Both the position numbers and the translations under genes were made by a program. From Actinomadura cremea (GTDB taxonomy: Bacteria > Actinomycetota > Actinomycetes > Streptosporangiales > Streptosporangiaceae): a stretch of 64,000 nt of DNA. The stretch is taken from NCBI RefSeq assembly GCF_014648495.1, contig NZ_BMRF01000001.1:434001-498000 (forward strand), written 5' to 3'. How positions within the stretch are numbered: the first letter of the stretch is position 1; every line of letters begins with the position of its first letter. Below the pieces are notes generated by a model, which was not told the origin of the DNA, did not search any database, and was given only the letters and a program-made list of their open reading frames with translations. This document shows, piece by piece, positions 60,878-64,000 of the stretch.

Positions 60878-61513
60878 ATGACCGGCACAGATCGATCGTC
60901 GAGCGAGTGGGGGCCGGTGGACGTCCCCCGCGCCGCCGAGGACCGCGATCGGCTCACCGCATCGTTCGACCTGATGGCCGCGGCCATGGAGGGGACCCGC
61001 CCGCCCGACATGCTGGCCCTCGTGGCGGCGCGCGCCCGCACGATGACGCACGTCCCGCTGGCGTTCGTCGCCCTGCCCACCGCGGACGGCTACACGCTGC
61101 GGATCGAGTACACGTCGGGCACCGAGGGCCACCGGGTCCACGGGCTGGAGATGCTGCGCGGCCGGTCGATGCTCGGCCGGGTGTTCAGCTCGCGCCGCGC
61201 CCTGTCCGCGCGGGTCGTCGCCGACCAGACGCTCGGCGGCCTGCCCGCCGGGCCGATCCTCATCCTGCCGCTGGAAACGGGCGAGGCCACGCGAGGGGTG
61301 CTCGCCGTCGTCGGGCGTCCGGGCGCGCAGCCGTTCAGCCCCGCCACCGCGCACCGGCTGCTCCTGTTCGCCGACATGGCCGCCCGCCTGATCGAACTGG
61401 CCGAGGCGCGGCACGCGACCGGCCGGGCGGGCGCCCCCGGCGACGACGCGCACACCGTCCTCGCCTTCCCCCCTCAGCGGACCGCGCGGGTGCGGCACTC
61501 GGAGTGGCGATGA
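60878..61513 (+). CDS. GAF-domain protein
   Basis: ATG 60878 gives 211 residues, of which about 30-185 form a GAF domain: DMLALVAARARTMTHVPLAFVALPT, then LRGRSMLGRVFSS and ILILPLETGEATRGVLAVVGR. It lacks an output domain, so it probably works by binding another protein such as the phosphatases or kinase nearby. Actinomycete single-GAF proteins occur often with ANTAR or PP2C genes. The ligand is unknown. It lies convergent to the propeller-like exported protein gene. Confidence 0.7.
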   Translation: MTGTDRSSSEWGPVDVPRAAEDRDRLTASFDLMAAAMEGTRPPDMLALVAARARTMTHVPLAFVALPTADGYTLRIEYTSGTEGHRVHGLEMLRGRSMLGRVFSSRRALSARVVADQTLGGLPAGPILILPLETGEATRGVLAVVGRPGAQPFSPATAHRLLLFADMAARLIELAEARHATGRAGAPGDDAHTVLAFPPQRTARVRHSEWR

Positions 61514-61585
61514 CGGCGCCCGGACCCCGCTGAGGTCGCCCCGCCGAGGACGCCCCGCCGATCCGGGCGCCGCCGGAGCGCCGGG

Positions 61586-62728
61586 CTACCGCCCCGCGAC
61601 CGGCGGGCGGCCCGAACGGCGCCACACCGTGCCGACCTGGGTGCCCGCCCACATGGTGGTGGTGTGCGGCACGCGGGTCATGGAGTACGCGGTCACCCCG
61701 ACGGGCGGGGTGGCGCGGGTCCAGGAGGCGCCGTCGAAGTGCAGCAGGTGGGAGGTGTCGTACGGGGTGGACAGCCAGACGCCGCCCCGCCCGTCGGAGG
61801 CGATCGAGCCGAGGAAGCCGAGCACGGACTTCGGGCCCACCCCGCCCGCACCGCCCGCCGCGTCCGCCGCGTCGGACGGGTCCGGTAGCGGGTGCACGGT
61901 GAACCCGGAACCGTCCCAGTGGTGCAGGGTCGGCGGCGGGAACAGCGGGTGCTGTTCGAAGGCGTAGAACCAGACGTCGTCGGGCGCGGCGTACTCGATC
62001 TGCAGGACCATGTGGCCCCAGGACGACTCCCAGGTGACGGGCGTCCAGTCCGTGCCGTCGAAGTGCCCCAGCGTGGCCGGGCCGGTCTGCGTCCCGCCCA
62101 TCCCGCCGACCCAGACGTCCGCGCGGCTTCCGGCGGCGATGGTGGTGAGCCCGGTGGCCTGCGGCAGGACGAGCGCGTCGGCCCACCGGCCGCGCCGCCG
62201 CACGGACACCGTCATGGCGTCCCCGCGGCTCCCGGTCGCCCACAGCCCGCCCGTCCGGTCCAGGTCGATGGCGAGGAGCCGGACGCCGGCGGGGCCCGGC
62301 GCCACCGTCCAGCGGCGTCCGTTCCAGTGCAGCAGGTCGGTGCGCTCCTCGGCGTTCGGGCCCGTGGCGATGGCCCAGACGTCGGCGGCGTGCCGGGCGC
62401 GGACGTCGTTGACGACGGTGAGCCCCTCGGGCAGCGCGGCGCGCGTCCAGCCGCGCGGGGTCCGGTGCAGCATGACGGCGCGCGCGTCCGGCCGGAACGC
62501 GTTCTCGGTGCCGCCCGCGAAGACGTGCCGCGGGTCGGGCGCGGCGATGCCGAGCAGGTGGCTGCGGCCCGCCGGCGGCGGGACGGGGACGTCGGTCCAT
62601 CCGGCCGGTGGCGCGGCGGCGCGGGCGGTGCCGGTCGGCCGTCCGGCGACGGCGGCGCCCAGCAGCGCGGCGCCGCCCAGGGTGACGGCGCGGCGGGACG
62701 GGTGCGGGGTCGGGAAGGGGCGATCCAC
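61586..62728 (-). CDS. Tat-exported beta-propeller-like protein
   Basis: From GTG 62728 (GGAGGAG upstream) this is 380 residues. The N-terminus has SRRAVTLGGAALLGAAVAG with the RR of a Tat signal at 12-13, then an extracellular body of repeated HWDG/HFDG and [AV]DVW units (ADVWAIATGP, ADVWVGGMGG, DDVWFYAFEQ). These are typical blades of a beta-propeller. There is no enzymatic motif. It is likely a surface-binding or scaffold protein. An inverted repeat at 62758-62779 lies 30 bp upstream and may control it. Confidence 0.75.
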   Translation of the reverse strand: MDRPFPTPHPSRRAVTLGGAALLGAAVAGRPTGTARAAAPPAGWTDVPVPPPAGRSHLLGIAAPDPRHVFAGGTENAFRPDARAVMLHRTPRGWTRAALPEGLTVVNDVRARHAADVWAIATGPNAEERTDLLHWNGRRWTVAPGPAGVRLLAIDLDRTGGLWATGSRGDAMTVSVRRRGRWADALVLPQATGLTTIAAGSRADVWVGGMGGTQTGPATLGHFDGTDWTPVTWESSWGHMVLQIEYAAPDDVWFYAFEQHPLFPPPTLHHWDGSGFTVHPLPDPSDAADAAGGAGGVGPKSVLGFLGSIASDGRGGVWLSTPYDTSHLLHFDGASWTRATPPVGVTAYSMTRVPHTTTMWAGTQVGTVWRRSGRPPVAGR

Positions 62729-62757
62729 GGTGTCTCCTCCTTGGCGACTCGACGATC

Positions 62758-62779
62758 GTTGCCAGTATTTGGTGGCAAC
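62758..62779. promoter_or_regulatory. Inverted repeat GTTGCCA-N8-TGGCAAC
   Basis: Perfect 7-bp arms at 62758-62764 and 62773-62779 lie 30 bp upstream of the Tat-exported protein start and about 255 bp upstream of the divergent lipoprotein gene at 63035. This looks like a dimeric operator. The rest of the 306-bp spacer has no gene. Confidence 0.5.
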
Positions 62780-63034
62780 GTTGGCCGATCCACCCCCTGG
62801 CCCGTTGCGGCCAGCGCGGCGAGCGGAACTTGGCACGAAGTGCGCACACCGGAGCCGCGCACTCCCGAGCGATGTCCGCGGCGGGCTTGTCCCCCGTGCG
62901 AGCTACCGGCGAATGTCCACCGCGTGGTGACGATTCCGGAACCGCCGATTACATAGCGTTCCCTTCATCGCCGCGACGGTTTCCCGCTGGATCGCCGCGC
63001 GAGATCGACTTCGAATCGCTCGCTGGAGGACATC

Positions 63035-63946
63035 GTGCTTCGCAAGATCAAGGCTTCCGTCGTGACCGCTCTGTGCTGCGCCGTCGTCGGCGCCGGGCTG
63101 ACGGGCTGCGACGAGGACGCGATGGACGACTGGGACCCGTTCGCGTCCGGCGAGAAGAAGGGCGCGTTCGACGCCATGGGCGACCCGTTCTCCGGGACCA
63201 AGAAGATCGACGTCGGCGGGAAGTCGGTGAACGTGTCCTGCGCCGGTGAGGCGGCGGACGGCAAGCCGGTCATCGTGCTGATGCACGGTGGGGGCGACGG
63301 GTTGGACAAAATGGCGCCCCTCCAGAAGACCCTGAGCAAGGACGACCGCGTCTGCTCCTACGACCGGCTCGGCGCGGGAGCGAGCGCCAAGCCGGACGGG
63401 CCGCAGAGCTTCGAGAGCACCGGGAAGGTCCTGACGGGGCTGCTCGACGTGATCGCCGGCAACCGTCCGGTCGTCCTGGCCGGGCACTCGCTGGGCGGGC
63501 TGATCGCCGCCCGGTACGCCCCCGCGCACCAGGACCGGATCAAGGGCCTGGTCCTGATGGACGCCACGCCGTCCACGATGATCGCCGACATCTCGAAGGG
63601 GATCCCCGAGTCCGCCACGGGCCCGGCGGCCGAGATGCGCGCGCAGAACCTCGCGATCTTCCAGGGTCAGAACCCGGAGCAGCTCGTCATCGCCGACGGG
63701 AAGGTCGAGTCCGCCGGGGACATCCCGGTGGAGGTGGTCCAGCACGGGCAGCCGTACCTCGCGGCCGTCCCCCAGTACGGGCAGGCCCTGGAGAAGGCGT
63801 GGTCCGCGGGCCAGCGCAAGTGGCTCGAACTGTCCACCGCGAGCAAGCTGAGCACGGCCGCGAAGAGCGGGCACTACATCTACGTCGACCAGCCCGACGT
63901 CGCCGCCAAGGCCGTCCAGGGCGTCGCCTCGAAGGCCGCGGCGTAA
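63035..63946 (+). CDS. Alpha/beta-hydrolase lipoprotein
   Basis: GTG 63035 has GGAGGA 5 nt upstream. The 303-residue protein has a lipobox GLTGC (Cys25), an acidic stalk (about 26-55) and an alpha/beta-hydrolase core: VLMHGGGDG, YDRLGAGAS, nucleophile elbow GHSLGG and a late His in KSGHYIY. It would be attached to the outer face of the membrane and hydrolyse an ester or amide. Substrate unknown. Transcribed divergently from the Tat-exported protein. Confidence 0.85.
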   Translation: MLRKIKASVVTALCCAVVGAGLTGCDEDAMDDWDPFASGEKKGAFDAMGDPFSGTKKIDVGGKSVNVSCAGEAADGKPVIVLMHGGGDGLDKMAPLQKTLSKDDRVCSYDRLGAGASAKPDGPQSFESTGKVLTGLLDVIAGNRPVVLAGHSLGGLIAARYAPAHQDRIKGLVLMDATPSTMIADISKGIPESATGPAAEMRAQNLAIFQGQNPEQLVIADGKVESAGDIPVEVVQHGQPYLAAVPQYGQALEKAWSAGQRKWLELSTASKLSTAAKSGHYIYVDQPDVAAKAVQGVASKAAA

Positions 63947-64000
63947 CCGGCCGGACGCGGCGTCCCCGCCGGGATCGCGTTCCGCACGGAACGGCGACGG

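Overview
The window is high-GC actinobacterial DNA, probably from an Actinomadura-like (Thermomonosporaceae) or related soil actinomycete. This rests on strong third-position G/C, many GTG starts, an actinomycete integrative and conjugative element (AICE), the ricT / holB / tmk-MFS / topA block, SpoIIE-type phosphatases and DUF5703/DUF5994/DUF6458-type proteins. The genus is inferred, not shown.

Layout. (1) 1-8534: one end of an AICE. An XRE/P-loop kinase (runs off the left edge) and a small GntR repressor face a left-to-right operon: SCO3933-type regulator, TraSA/FtsK-like translocase, SpdB-like membrane protein, four small proteins, RepSA-like HUH initiator, Xis and tyrosine integrase. The integrase abuts tRNA-Thr(CGT), the likely integration site. 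(2) 8.6-28.2 kb: ordinary chromosome, with a tripeptidyl-peptidase-like lipoprotein, wreckage of a TetR/MFS pair, a ferredoxin reductase/fatty-acid desaturase operon with a tandem palindromic operator candidate, an epoxide hydrolase/SDR pair, ricT, an ECF sigma factor with its membrane partner, holB, a tmk-MFS fusion, topA, an M20 peptidase and tRNA-Leu(GAG).

(3) 28.5-42.5 kb: accessory DNA. Decayed ORFs lead to a stand-alone UvrA-like ATPase with hairpins in its leader, then two overlapping tandem AlkB-like Fe(II)/2-oxoglutarate oxygenases in relatively A/T-rich DNA. A Crp/Fnr regulator follows. Next comes a tightly coupled four-gene cassette (37015-42503): class III cyclase-like protein, P-loop (STAND-like) ATPase, SPFH coiled-coil protein and four-TM DUF4407-type protein. 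The cyclase-like protein ends with, and the ATPase carries near its N-terminus, the same approximately 20-residue motif ending GANFGFGS. That arrangement resembles effector/receptor pairs using amyloid-type signalling motifs, and makes this cassette the best candidate for an undescribed conflict or stress-signalling system.

(4) 42.5-64 kb: a stress/partner-switching neighbourhood, with two STAS anti-anti-sigma-like proteins, two SpoIIE-type PP2C phosphatases (one overlapping a B12-binding-like protein), a Ser/Thr kinase, LysR and GntR regulators, a GAF protein, several small membrane proteins (one frameshifted by a perfect 3 x 10-bp repeat), a pair of 98-99 aa paralogues, two related secreted or cytosolic esterases, a membrane-bound methyltransferase and exported proteins. 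No rRNA, CRISPR array or intact insertion sequence was seen.
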